A stretch of 64,000 nucleotides of DNA. Origin: Limnephilus marmoratus (taxonomy: Eukaryota > Arthropoda > Insecta > Trichoptera > Limnephilidae). The stretch lies in contig OU862917.1 of assembly GCA_917880885.1 (NCBI GenBank), forward strand, positions 31,298,104 to 31,362,103, in the 5' to 3' direction. A model generated the notes under the pieces. That model was not told the DNA's origin. It was given only the letters and a program-made list of their open reading frames with translations, and made no database searches. The position numbers and the translations under genes are program-made. This document shows, in pieces, positions 32,040 to 43,475 of the stretch (the stretch's first letter is position 1; each line of letters opens with the position of its first letter).

Positions 32040-32400
32040 TTTGTGATATCACATAGTCCCAACTGACCAGAGCTAGAGACAATGAAGGGGGTGTTTTGGG
32101 GATGAAAAAGTGGGAAGAGGAAGGAGACGGGAAAGAGGAAGTTTAAGAAGGTTTCTAACTCTTTTGATCTGCGGTCACTACACGCTGATACGTCATTTAT
32201 TATTTGAGAAGGGATAGAAAGGAGATTCAGAAGAGGAAGAGGTTGGTTGGGAAAAACCTGGCTCTTGAGATCTGGTTACTAAACATGGTTGAAACTTCGA
32301 GCAACGTTTCGATTCTGGATGGTGGTCTTTCAACATGACGATTCTGATCGTATCTCTCACTCCGGATCGAGATGCAAAAATAAACTATTTATTAATTTAT
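32040..32400 (+). mobile_element. SINE-2 copy, diverged
   Basis: Matches 59765-60075: AGTCCCAACTGACCAGAGC, a purine-rich block, AGATCTGGTTACTAAACA, GAGCAACGTTTCGATTCTG and GATGGTGGTCTT, then AAAATAAACTATTTATT. A duplicated purine-rich segment (32085-32160 and 32205-32260) makes it longer. Confidence 0.65.
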
Positions 32401-32444
32401 TATTTTTTGTGTAAAGCGACGCATTCATTTTGAAGTACCCATAC

Positions 32445-32950
32445 CCGATCCCCAAATTTTCAAGTTTGGGTTGCCGCACCGGGAACCATTAATTGGAAAA
32501 CCATTAATTGGATTAATTGGAAAACCAATTAATGGTTGGTCACAGATCATTTCAAGTGGTTCGCTACGTTTGGTGACTTAGCATGGGTGCCCGGGTTCAT
32601 GGGGTGAGGTTTGTCAAGGTCTTGGCGGTGGATGCGTTTGCCCACCTACTGCATGGCGGACCGGGTCGGATGAGACAGGTTGACCTAGACCTCTAAAGCC
32701 GGATTCTCTCGCCCCATCGCCTTGCACCATTGTGGGAGAAATAAATTCATACGTTCGTTACATCTGAACACATTGATTGTGTCCCCCTAAATTGTGTTTA
32801 TATTAACTCACCCCTTAAACCCATTTCCTTCCTAGAACGTCTTCTCCCAAATTTCCCAAAAAAGACCCTCCACGCAGCATCCACAAAGATGACATAAGCT
32901 TTGAGGGATATTTTTTCTCGGAGCCTCCTGGGTGGAGCTAATATAAAAAA
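32445..32950 (+). mobile_element. SINE-1 copy
   Basis: GTTGCCGCACCGGGAACCATT, GTGGTTCGCTACGTTTGGTG, GCATGGGTGCCCGGGTTCAT and the tail CCTCCACGCAGCATCCAC, AAAGATGACATAAGC, then GGAGCCTCCTGGGTGGAGC and an A-rich end. A triplicated TTAATTGGAAAACC-type unit lies near 32488-32530. Confidence 0.75.
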
Positions 32951-33505
32951 ATAAATGTTATTTGTTGGCTGTTTAGTTTATCAGCATTAACCAACACAAC
33001 ACAATCATGAAATAATACTATTTTCAATTCAAGTTGTCGAAAGAATCCACTATTATGTACAATACAAATTCGAGTCTTCCATCTACCAAATGCAAATATC
33101 TGTAGAAGTAATATTCCAAAGTGACTGTATGTGAATAGAAAAGGGAAATCTTCGGGGAATTCCCCTCAAATGGCTTTCATCAAAAGACGTATTCAGCTGC
33201 GCCGTGGGTACTTGGTACTGGGCTGCTGCGACCCAAGGAAATTCTCAATGCAAGATGTTTCCAAAGTATTCACTATCTACGAATTTGTGCGATATATCTG
33301 TAGAGTCAGTTCGATTTGCATTGACGGAATACTTAAATTTATATAGTGTAACTATTTTTACAACTTAGAGGCCATTCCCATTTCCGTTTAAAAATCGGAT
33401 GCTCTAGTGGCTGTAGAGATTGTGTGCTGTTCAAACATGATCGACACGATTAAAAATTAGATCCTGCACGTTTGTCGGAAGGATAGCCAGCGCAGCGAGT
33501 CCGTT
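32951..33505. other. Stretch with no recognised gene
   Basis: A 71-codon plus frame at 33131-33346 has no recognisable domain. Nothing else seen. Confidence 0.35.
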
Positions 33506-33508
33506 TAA

Positions 33509-34055
33509 GGCTGGGCGCATAAGGACGTTTTCTGTGTTCGATTTCCGAATTCGTTTTCCGTATTCGGGCATCCGAATGCATGGAATCAGTAAAAAATACA
33601 TTAACTGACGTACACGTTCGAATGCAAGCCGGCGCGTTCGGAGAAACCTAACGACGTCATGCGGAACATACGCTCTTCGTTTGTGCCGGCGCATACGCTC
33701 GGAGATTTCTATTCAGTATCGCACCGGCACCGCGTGCATCGGACGTATTCTTTGTATTTGTTACGCATAGATTCGCAACACGATAATGTGTGAGGCAGAA
33801 ACTTTCATTATTAATTCTTTATTTTTCATCACACCATTATTTTTTTCTTCTTCATTATTAACAGAAATGCATTTGCTAATAAATCGTCATCCTCCATCGT
33901 CGTGCGTTTACCACGCTATCACTATCTGTACTGACGACTGACGTGTATACATTCCGAATGAAGAAAAACGAACGTTTGCGCTAGTCTCACGGAATTCCGA
34001 ATCGGAATTCCGCATCAGGAAATCGAATAAGGAAAACGTCCTTTTGCGCCCAGCC
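33509..34055. mobile_element. PIF/Harbinger-type MITE
   Basis: Termini GGCTGGGCGCATAAGGACG (33509) and the inverse of GGCTGGGCGCAAAAGGACG (ending 34055) match for about 25 bp with one difference. TAA lies on both sides (33506-33508, 34056-34058), a 3-bp TWA target duplication, and GG..CC ends suit PIF/Harbinger. The interior is CpG-rich in its left half. An 87-codon minus frame starting RRHKRRAYVPHDVVRFLRTR is not a recognisable transposase. Confidence 0.85.
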
Positions 34056-34058
34056 TAA

Positions 34059-35059
34059 AAATCGTGTCGGAACTAGCATTGTATGAAGCTGTTCACACTT
34101 GCCGGCAAGTCGTTCCGGCGTGAGCCCCATTCAACCTGTGCGCTCCCAGTCGCAAGGAAACATGCACGCAGCGTCTGCGTGATAATCCGATTTTTGGTCG
34201 CTCCGTTTTTTAAACGGAGGTGTGAACAAAGGCGTCCGCTGTTCGGTTTTTTGTCTTCCGTTTTTTAAAAGAAAATTGGATTGGGCTCGAAGCCTGTTTT
34301 TTATGGAAGATGATAAATAAATATTTTCCGTCACCTGTTTTGTGAAGAACTTATTGTGATGAACTTATTGTGATGAACTTAATGAGATAACATGATTATG
34401 CCGATGTATCAATAGGTGTGTCTGCTTTGTTCCTCGGCTTCTAAATCATTACCTTCCGAGATATTAACTTGTACCCCAGTACGAATGATAGTAGTTAAAT
34501 ATTCTACCTCCACGAGAACTCTTTTAATACCCATTAAAGGATAAATTTACTTAGTGATCAGCACATCTCTAAACGAGCAATCACCATTCGTATTGAATTT
34601 TAATTGGGCTTTTTTGATGGATCAGTGCAGCCGTGGACATCCCTAATCCCTAGGCGATACTTTCGCCAGGTAGCACGATATTTTAATAATGTAATACGAA
34701 TGATATTACGTATTTCTTTCGAGTTACAAAGCACGACAGAAAACAAATGCACTCGATATTTCTAATTTAAACATTGTCATTGATTCAATAATGTCTCTTT
34801 CTCGTGAAGGGAAGTATCACATACTGCGTAACGAGTATCAGCAGACAAAAAATTGATAACGTTACAAGACAAAAAAAATACTTGTAGGCTGAACGATCTA
34901 CCATATATACAAAATTATTCACGTTTTGAAAGATAAATAGCTCATAGATGAAATTATTTTACGAGCTTTAAATACTTGCGCTTACCTGCAAATTACTGAT
35001 GGTGAAAACAGTTAAAATTTTTTCGACAATTTCTAAGCAGGAGTACGAATTATATTAAA
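34059..35059. other. Stretch with no recognised gene
   Basis: 34085-34265 is GC-richer, with GTTCACAC (about 34090) and GTGTGAAC (about 34219) in inverted order, perhaps a small decayed DNA element. The rest is AT-rich. Confidence 0.35.
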
Positions 35060-35164
35060 ATGGCGACTTTGTATAATGTTTTTCCTTCGGTTCCTACTGC
35101 ACCGAACGCAGTCTACGCACCGTGTCCGCCGTCACGCTCTCAGTCATATCGAAAGGGGAAGTAG
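35060..35164 (+). CDS. Small ORF of unknown function (34 aa), tentative
   Basis: ATG at 35060, stop TAG at 35162-35164. The product begins MATLYNVFPSVPTAPNAVYA and ends in an RSQSYRKGK basic tail. It is proline-rich with less AT-rich codons than the surroundings, and the GC-richer block continues to about 35290. GTAAGAG at about 35189 could be a splice donor if this were a first exon. No family is recognised and chance cannot be excluded. Confidence 0.2.
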   Translation: MATLYNVFPSVPTAPNAVYAPCPPSRSQSYRKGK

Positions 35165-35544
35165 GGCAGCGGCGGAATTGTCCGTGGGGTAAGAGGGAAT
35201 ATTCCGCGTTAATATTCCTGGAAGGGATGCCATTCGCCCCAGCCTCCCCCGACTTGAATTTTTAATCTCATTTCCGTCGGCTGCATTGTGCTTGCTTTAT
35301 TAATGGGGAAGGAATGATTAAAGAAATGTTAAATAAATCCAACTTGTTTGGGAAACCCTCAGATTTCTTTCTTTCAAGTCTTTCACTTGAAAGATGGTGC
35401 AAATTGATTTTCGATTCAAAATACTTTAAAGAAATGATTACGTGAATTTATATAATTGTCATCAATCATCAGCCGCTATCCATTATTAAATCAAGGCCTT
35501 CAAAGTATAGGAAATTGATTCGTCGGCATTAGGTTTTGTGCAAT
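35165..35544. other. Unassigned stretch
   Basis: Moderately GC-rich to about 35290, then AT-rich. No repeat partner seen in this window. Confidence 0.3.
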
Positions 35545-35888
35545 TTGGGAGGCGGGAATGGGTACCGCCGCCCCGGGAACCTTAATTGGATAACCAACAC
35601 CTCTGCCACAGGTCACCCCAAGTGGTTCGCTACGTTTGGTGATTTAGCAGGGGTGCCCGGGTTCATGGGGTGAGGTTTGTCTAGGTCTTGGAGGCCGATG
35701 ACTAGGACACACTAAACCCCAGATTCCTACCCACCCCTTAAACCCTTTTCCTTCCCAGAACTCTCCTCTCCTTCCTTTCCTTAGAAAACCCTCCACACAG
35801 CATCCCCAAAGATGACATAGGCCCTGAGGGAAATTATTTTCCTCAGCGCCTCCTGTGTGGAGCTCATGTAAAAAAAAAAAAAAAAAAG
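35545..35888 (+). mobile_element. SINE-1 copy, nearly full length
   Basis: Head GGAGGCGGGAATGGGTACCG then CCGCCCCGGGAACC; body with GTGGTTCGCTACGTTTGGTG and GGTGCCCGGGTTCATGGGG. The tail has CCTCCACACAGCATCCCCA, AAGATGACATAGGC, the hairpin CCCTGAGGG..CCTCAG, CCTCCTGTGTGGAGCTCATG, and a pure A tract at 35871-35887. It is very close to the 47597 copy, with a shorter middle than the 20112 and 32445 copies. Confidence 0.85.
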
Positions 35889-36931
35889 TACTGAAAAAAA
35901 TACTGAAACATTTCAAACAAATAATGTTACATGATTTCTTTTAAAAAAAGAGCTACATTAATCGTTGTTTTAAAGTAACACTGCAAAGGAGTTATAACTG
36001 CCCGGACGCATAATCGTAAATACCCGATGCGTTATCCATTTCGGATATTTCGAAAACGCTCGGGCATTTGGTAAATACCAGACGTCTTGTAACCTTACGT
36101 CACGTCGGCTATTTACCTCTCTCTTAATTAAATTCAAAGGTCGTGCATTGTTTTTAACGGAAAGATTAAATAAACAAATGCGTGATTTAAGTGTCCTACC
36201 AGAAAACTACGAATATAATCCAACTGTTGACAATGATCCTAACGTAACCTAATCTATGTATCCGATGGGTATTTTCGCCACCGACAACGTAGACTGTTCT
36301 ATCTTCCGGCCTGCAGGACTAATTTGCCAATGGTCATGCCGGTCTGGAGAGCAATCTTGCTGTTAAACAGAATTAATTCGGATGTCGACGTATTTAACGT
36401 TAACCTTTAAAAGGCAAGCTCTATTAATTGTTGTATAGTTTGTAGGCCTATGTGTGCAATATAGTACTCTTACAAATGTATTTTAAAAACGCATTAACAT
36501 GTAAAATTTTGTAATGTTTTTGAAATAATAAAATTGAATTGAATTGAAATGAATTGAATTGAAATATCACACTTTACTAACTGACTTAATATTCTCGTAA
36601 ATAACTGACGTGTTAGCGTTCGACGCGTCTGGTACCTACTTACGAAGCTCCTTCGGGTATTGGATATGATTTTAATGTATTGTTTCACAATTAATTTATT
36701 GAAAATAACATATTGTAGTATAATTGCGTCACTAATTTTCATCCATTACGAATGCTTTAAATGGACAATTCATTTTTAATGATTCATATATATTGTTGTA
36801 GTTGACATATTTGTCCTGTACCATTCTTTACCTGCAAACGATAATATTTTTTTCATCTCTCAATTAAAAATGTGGTTTAGAGGAAAACTCCTTCTATGTG
36901 ATTAGCCCGCTCATATGGAAATTTCAAATAC
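35889..36931. other. AT-rich stretch, no gene recognised
   Basis: A few GAATTGAATT repeats at about 36528-36560. No coding motif. Confidence 0.4.
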
Positions 36932-37094
36932 AGAAAATGGTTGAATTAAAACGTGGCCTCGAAAATTAAATTATTTAAGAAATTAAGCCGTCTAACTTAT
37001 AAAACTTAGCCTCATTTTACTTAGTTTTAGAAAATGATTGAATTAAAACGTGGTCTCAAAAATTAAATTATTTAAGAAATTAAACCGTCTAACT
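36932..37094 (+). repeat. Tandem duplication (97 bp) split by a hAT insertion
   Basis: First unit 36932-37028; second unit starts at 37029 and is cut at 37094, continuing after the transposon at 39001-39034 (ATAAAACTTAACCCCATTTT). Both units contain TTGAATTAAAACGTGG and CGTCTAACT. Confidence 0.88.
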
Positions 37095-37539
37095 CAGTGT
37101 TCCGCAAACTTTTTGTGTTCAAGGTACACCTACCAAATCAAGAAATTTTAGAGGTACACCAAAGAATAAACCAATGTTTTTTAATATTTATTATTAAAAT
37201 GAAAATATTATATTTAAGAGCCCAAAAGGTATTTCTCAATATATTATGGATTTGCATGTTTTCAAAGTCACCTGTGCACATAATAGCACATTAAAAAAAT
37301 ATTTGTCATCATTTTTTTAGATGCGTATAAGTTATATTCCACCTCCACCAGTTAAATCTAAATCTTAACAAATAGGGAAACTCAGGGGAAATTTCCCTAC
37401 GTTATAGGGAAAAATCGAAATCCGGCGATCCACGAAAACGGCCAAGATGATCGCTATTTTTAAGAAAGGATACTAGGATCAAATCCGTTTTAAGTAACAA
37501 TATACAATAACTTTCGGTGGAATTGACTTAAAAATTCAG

Positions 37540-38030
37540 TATGTGCGACACTAGCGACAAACATTTAAACTATTTTGGCAAATTGATGTGAATCTTCTTA
37601 ACTGAGAATAGGAGATCAAAATTTGAAGCAATCGTTGATAATGTTGCTCTCATCTCTTCGTCGATCGTCCTCATTCGTTCTCTTATTTTAAATGTAATTG
37701 GAGTTTTAGTATTAATTAAAACCCCAATTCGCGTACGTAGATCGTGACAAATGGTACGAGAATTGCAACAGCAAGATTTGAAAGCAATGGATACTCATAT
37801 TTCACATGCAGCCAAAAATGTGCTTGCTCTGTTTCGGAAATTTTTAGTTAATATCCGATCAGTTTTTAGCTCCATAAATTCTTCCTGCTCGTTTATCGAT
37901 AAGTTTCCAAGGGAAATGCTATCTGAGAATGGATTTCGTACCCAAGCCATGTCCTTAGGTTGCGGGTCACACCTACGAAAATATGAGTTATTTTTTTCAG
38001 AATCGGCAGCCATTACATTTGGGAACATTT
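37540..38030 (-). pseudogene. hAT transposase C-terminal region, frameshifted
   Basis: The minus frame 38028-37795 reads MAWVRNPFSDSISLGNLSIN and EQEEFMELKTDRILTKNFRN, matching the segment just before the hAT dimerisation domain in ZBED5/FAM200-like transposases. Further down, in another frame, IRERMRTIDEEMRATLSTI and ASNFDLL corresponds to the LRVALS part of the C-terminus. The dimerisation core between them is degraded. Same group as the remnant at 25210. Confidence 0.8.
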
Positions 38031-38069
38031 CATTACTACCATTGGAACCGTGGCTGATCCGATGTCTCT

Positions 38070-38428
38070 AATAAACAAAAATTTTAACAAAACAAAAAAA
38101 CGACTTCAAAAAATGTACTAAAAAGTAAAAAAATAATTTCGTATTCTTCTACAACTTTATAATCAACTTACCTTTTCTACTCATCAATATGTAGGTACGA
38201 TTGTTATTTTTGGAGTCGGTGTCGGCGGGAGAGGAGCTGTCAAGTAAACACGCCAGGCCGCGGGTACCTTGGTTGACACCGACTCCAAAAACAACAATCG
38301 TACCTACATATTGATGAGTAGAAAAGGTAAGTTGATTATAAAGTTGTAGAAGAATACGAAATTATTTTTTTACTTTTTAGTGCATTTTTTGAAGTCGTTT
38401 TTTTGTTTTGTTAAAATTTTTGTTTATT
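38070..38428. mobile_element. Palindromic MITE nested in the hAT element
   Basis: Arms 38070-38223 and 38275-38428 are near-perfect inverted copies (154 bp) around a 51-bp GC-rich loop. Outer end AATAAACAAAAATTTTAACA; inner end GGAGTCGGTGTC. No clear target duplication was identified. No hammerhead-like core was seen here. Confidence 0.85.
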
Positions 38429-39008
38429 TTTTTATTTTTAGTGAATCTGAAGTACACTAACTAATTCGATTAAGATTCGGCTGAGTATCGTAAATTTGTT
38501 CTTCAGAATTGGAGAGTTCCGTTACTTTGTCATGGATCCCATAATCAGAACCTAACCAAACTCTCATCAAACTACCCTTAAAGTATATCCTTTTCAATAA
38601 AAAAAGAATGATCGAAATCGGTTGGCGTGATATTGAGTTATTCGTCCATTTGTCGCGCACATACTTGATGCAAATTTAAGACTTATATGATTTTCTCATG
38701 GATGCCATTGTCAGAACTGGACCAAATTAAAATGGGACCACACGGGAAGCACCAGCTTTCAAATAAAAAATAAAAAAATCATTAATATCGGTTCACCCAG
38801 TCGAAAGTTCTGAGGTAAATAAATAAATAAATAAAAAAATAAAAATAAAAAAATACAGTCGAATTGAGAACCTCCTCCTTTTCGAAGTCGTTTAAAAATG
38901 TCTGGGTCTCAATTTTTAGCTCGCTTGCGGTGAGGCACACCAACTAATGAACACGGTACACCAGTGTGCCGCGCCGCGGCACACGCTTTGCAGAACACTG
39001 GTCTAACT

Positions 39009-40271
39009 TATAAAACTTAACCCCATTTTACTAATTTTTTCACCTTTACAACGAGTATATGATAATTTCATAATCTTTTTTGAACAGCAAGCAATAAATG
39101 TAGAGACAAAAAACAAGCTGTATTTGTACCAAATATCATAATACAAAGAAAGCGGAAGCGTTCGAAACGAGTAAAATATTCATCACCTGACGTCTTTTGT
39201 TATTTATCCAGCACCTAAAACAAACCAGATAAGTTCTTTTGCATACAATCTGATACAAACTGTCCAGCTCCCTCTGTCCATTAATATTTAAACCTGTTCA
39301 GACCACTTCCGTTTTTTTGGTGTGCCACAACCAAAGAAACATTTGAAAATATGCGTACTAAAAAAGAAACATTAAAACGTTTGGTGCACGTTTGCGTGGT
39401 GCCTTAAATTTGCTGACAGTGAAAGGGTGGGTTTTATTATGAAGCCAATTTATTGTTTTGTTGAATTCAGAATCCAGCATAGACGTGCTTGGCTCTATAA
39501 CGGGCGGCTGACCCAAATAAGCCATTTTGCGAATTGAAATGGTCACTAAAACGCTTGCAGCGAGTGACCATTTGAAAAGACAAAGGGTTATCCCCAGAAC
39601 TGAAACAGCACTACAGAACATGCTGCTCAAAGATTAAAGCTCTAGATATGTGTGACAGCTTCACCAGTATCTATGTATAGTAGTGTATAAGAAATTCATA
39701 GAGGAGAGGACGAAATACATTAGAACAACGTGGCGACACTATATTTTAATGAGACGAGTGCTTTAAGCTCCTGCAAGCCCATCAGCAAGTACTATTATAA
39801 TGTGGTGGTATTCTGGTACTGAAGACTGTTTGTGTGTTGATGCTGACGGGTTCAAGTAGGGCCTTATATATAATAATTCGTACATAATTTAAATTATTAA
39901 TATCTGGCGCAGGCCCTTGAAAATCACGGAATAGACATAGAGGTGCTACTGCGTATGAATGTCTCGTGTTCCACTATATATCACGCGAGTGACCGGATTC
40001 ATTAGCTTCCGTTTGTTCAGCGTTGGATCGTTGGAGGTTAAATTGAACTAATTGATGTTAAAAAAGTGGGACCAATATTTTCGGAATTATTAATGATTGA
40101 CCAATTTTAAAAATGTTCCAATTATAAAAATGGAAACTAAAATCATTTTCCATTAAAAATACCACATTACAGGTAGTGAGTACTTTATCGCTTTTATGAA
40201 ATCTTCAATCAAACACTTTCAATTTTGAAAAATTAATTCCATTGCGTAGTTCTAGAGTTTATAAAACCGGA
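39009..40271 (-). other. Intergenic stretch with a 90-codon ORF of unknown meaning
   Basis: A minus frame 39630-39358 encodes MSSMFCSAVSVLGITLCLFK WSLAASVLVTISIRK, a hydrophobic N-terminal half suggesting a signal anchor, then KMAYLGQPPVIEPSTSMLDS and a basic C-terminus. It is less AT-rich than its flanks, but I recognise no family and see no promoter or poly(A) signal tied to it. The rest of the stretch has no feature. Confidence 0.25.
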
Positions 40272-40279
40272 GTTACAGA

Positions 40280-41517
40280 TAAGGGTTGACCGAGACAGGT
40301 TTTTCGTTCTGGGTCAAGACCGAGACCGAGACCGGGAATAAATTAAAATCTCGGCCGAGACCGAGAATAGATAAATTGAGAAAAAATGAAAATGAGCTAT
40401 TTTTGCATAATATAGTATATTTAAGGCGATCCACTAGTTCACTACTGTGCCGTGGACAGTAGTTCTTCGGTGGACGCCATAGGGTTCACTTTGAATAACC
40501 GAATTCGTCGACTAGCGGCCGTATTGTAAAATATCAACGCGAAAATGCATATTTTATTTTATTTTGGGAAGATTGGGTGTAAATATCAACTTTTTTTGCG
40601 ATTATTATAAAATAAACTGAATTTGCCACATTACACAATAAAACCATATCCGAAAAGAGGTTTATAAATAGGAGAGTTTGGACTTGAAAGTGTGTTTTTT
40701 AGACCTTATACTTTATTTTTTTATAGGCTTATTAAAAGACTTATAAAAAAATGACCGATATTTTTAAGGGCCAAGGTATGTTCTACACGCAGTATTTAAT
40801 TGAAGCATCTACAATACTTCTAAGCGATCAAATTTTCAAAACAAAAACATATGATTTTGTATGATTTACTATGGCTTTATCTTAAGAATGTTATAATAAT
40901 TTGTTTTAAATAGTTTTAATAATCAAAATTGAACAACATGATGTTGTAGCACATAAAAAGCAATTTTTCTGCGTTTTCACCCTTCAAAGAGTGTCACCTC
41001 ATGTCGTATAATTGACCAGCTCTGCTAAAGAGCTGTTCACTTGCTACACTAGTAGACGGTGCTGATAAAAACTTTTTTGCTGCAGGCCTAAGTACTGTGA
41101 CGAATACCAATACTCAAAAATATTTGCGTTTCTTTGCAGACTTGGCTCTCTAAGAAAGCTATCAAGCGCTATTTCTATCACAGCACTTGAACTGCTTTCG
41201 TCACTGGTCATTGGCTCATCTCCCAAGTCTATGAAATCATGAGCTGCCTATAGGTTGGATTTATCTGTTGCAGCCATGTTTGATGAGCTAGCTGACGACG
41301 CAGTAGAAGCACATGTCGTCACATGAGAATTTGATGTCACATTTCCATTGAGAACCTTTCCACCATGTGACGAATGTGGACGCGCGCGGTAGATTTGAAT
41401 GTTCCCGGTTATGGCCGGGAATCTCGGCGAATTTTCGCCGAGAACCGAGACAGAGTTCTCGGTAGAATTTGTAGCCGAGAGTGCCGAGACCGAGACCGAG
41501 ATCTCGGTCGACCCTTA
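40280..41517 (-). mobile_element. hAT element with transposase C-terminal remnant
   Basis: Ends TAAGGGTTGACCGAGA (40280) and the inverse of TAAGGGTCGACCGAGA (ending 41517). The 8-bp duplication GTTACAGA is at 40272-40279 and 41518-41525. Subterminal repeats of CCGAGA/CGAGAC fill 40315-40375 and 41430-41510. The centre holds a minus-strand transposase fragment. The element is about 1.2 kb and internally deleted. Confidence 0.93.
40920..41226 (-). pseudogene. hAT transposase C-terminus, frameshifted
   Basis: The minus frame reads AVIEIALDSFLREPSLQRNA and NIFEYWYSSQYLGLQQKSF. After a frameshift it continues LSAPSTSVASEQLFSRAGQL and YDMR, then a TGA, then LKGENAEKLLFMCYN. This is the hAT dimerisation domain (L..YW, LAxxYLSxPxSSxxSERLFSxAG..) and its end. 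One frameshift and one stop make it non-functional. Confidence 0.9.
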
Positions 41518-41525
41518 GTTACAGA

Positions 41526-43424
41526 CATGCACAACCGAGAACAGTATTTTTAATAACGTTACGAGTGATAGTAAACAGAAAAAAATAACTATTTGGCATG
41601 AAAATCCGGACATCAAATCAAACAATGGCATGGACAATAAATTAATTGTCTTTGTTATGCGAATACAACATACCCCGTACGACTTATTTTATATAATGCA
41701 ATATTTTCCATTAAAACTAGATAAAAACTTCTTCCTTAACTTTTAAATATATCATTCTTGACAGTTTCCCAAAAGTCTGAGCTCTCTCACAGTCAACGAC
41801 ATCTACAATTAGTAAACTAGTAGTTAGTGGACCTCCCGTCCAAAAGAGTTTGTTTCTTTTTTTCTCTGATATAATAAATCTAGATCAAATTTCCACCGAA
41901 ATCATAAGATATGTAAGTCTATATATTTAAAAATGAATCCCTGTTTCCCTTGGTCACACCATAACTTCAGAACGACTTTACCTATTTCTTTCATCTTTTT
42001 ATTTTAAGTTTTATAATACTTTGTAGAAGGTTTTTACGAAAAGAAAAATTAAGGAAATTGCGCAGAAAATTCAATTATTTCAGAAAACTTAACGAATATT
42101 TTAACTTCGCACGTTTGACAGTTCGCGCGTTTGATGAATGTGAATTTAGCAGTAACTTTTTTTTGTGACAAAAGAATTGTCTATAGATTTTTAAAATTAT
42201 AAATATTTTAAATAGGTAGCTACTTTTGTACCCCGAAAATGCATGTTGTTTACAGCAATATCTTGATAACAAACATCTGCGGTGTATTACCTAACTATAG
42301 CATACCAAACCTAAAAAATATTTTATCATTTGTCTTCTTCGCTATCAGCCTTACTAATAAACGTTATGAATATTTTATTCTGTTGTTAAACGACCGTCTA
42401 TATGAAAACCTTACTAATTAGAAATTGACCAAAATTAGCTCATGGAAAGATATATACATTGCTTATCCAGCCAAAGAGGGTACCTTGTTTATCTGTTGCA
42501 TTTACTGTTTTTAATAAAACTTTCTCAATGATTTTGGAAGTTTTTCAAGGTATTTTAAATATATATTTTTTATTTTTGAAGTTGTCATAAAAACAAATAT
42601 CATTATTGAAACTAGGTAAAAATACCTGTTAGGTTGGGTTAAATATTTAGGTCATTATGTACTTTAATATAAAAAATGCAATATTTTAATTTAAAATATG
42701 AAAAAGTTGACAAAATAATTTTACCACAAACAATTTTTTATAAAAAAATTTGGGAAAATTGAAAATTATAAAAAAAACGGAATGGAATTTTTATGACAAT
42801 GAAATTGACAGTTTAGATTAGTTTTTGGTCAATATTTCATTATTTTTTTTTAAATTCATTTTTTTTTTATTTCTTAAATTTTGTATTTATTTTCATATAC
42901 AGAAGGCATTGATGTTATTAAAAAGCTTGATTTTCATGGAATTTTTATTAAATTCATTCGATAAAAGTAATTTAAAAAATAATGCTTCAGGAATAAATTA
43001 TCTTTTAACTGTTAACTAAATTCACAACATGACATTATTAAAGGATTAAAACTGGCGAAAAATAACACAAATAATAATAATCATGTTGAATTATACAGAT
43101 ATAGAATTTTTCAATAGAATAGAAATTATGTACAAAAGCAATACATAAATCGCACGTCTAATATCACAAGTTTAAACTCAAATTTTTTAAAACATGATCT
43201 ACCGAAGTTCATTGTTGCCAATATAATAATGACATTTTTTATTAGTAATCCGAGAAAGAAAATGCATCGTCTTTTTAAATGTTTAACAAAAATACCATTG
43301 TGTTTTTATGTGTTAGAATGTAAGTACTGTAAATATACGATAGGTATGATTTGACATTTCATTATCGTAATTAATTTTTAGGTTTTTATTCCTTTTGGGC
43401 TTCTCCTTTCTTTGGATATCGATT
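41526..43424. other. AT-rich stretch, no gene recognised
   Basis: Very AT-rich with short meaningless frames. No repeat partner noted. Confidence 0.4.
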
Positions 43425-43475
43425 TGGACGAGTTAACAGTGCTCATCATCAGGGCAAATGTTTAGATTATAGTAA
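43425..43475 (-). repeat. Degenerate relative of the hammerhead-like core
   Basis: The minus strand has TTGCCCTGATGATGAGCACTG, then TTAACTCGTCCAAATCG, aligning with the 14.9 and 45.5 kb foldbacks at CCTGATGATG and GTCC; the G of GAAAC is missing and the stem is weak. It is not in an obvious palindrome. It lies about 110 bp left of palindrome 1. Confidence 0.5.

Larger units (their letters stand above)
37095..39000 (-). mobile_element. hAT element with decayed transposase
   Basis: Ends CAGTGTTCCGCAAAC (37095) and the inverse of CAGTGTTCTGCAAAG (ending 39000). The 8-bp duplication GTCTAACT is at 37087-37094 and 39001-39008. It carries a minus-strand hAT transposase remnant (about 37540-38030) and a palindromic insert (38070-38428). 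A CGCGCCGCGGCACACG subterminal motif is typical of hAT ends. Confidence 0.92.

Noticed and set aside
38070..38428. Further hammerhead-bearing foldback
   Set aside because: No CTGANGA..GAAAC pattern was found on either strand of this palindrome.
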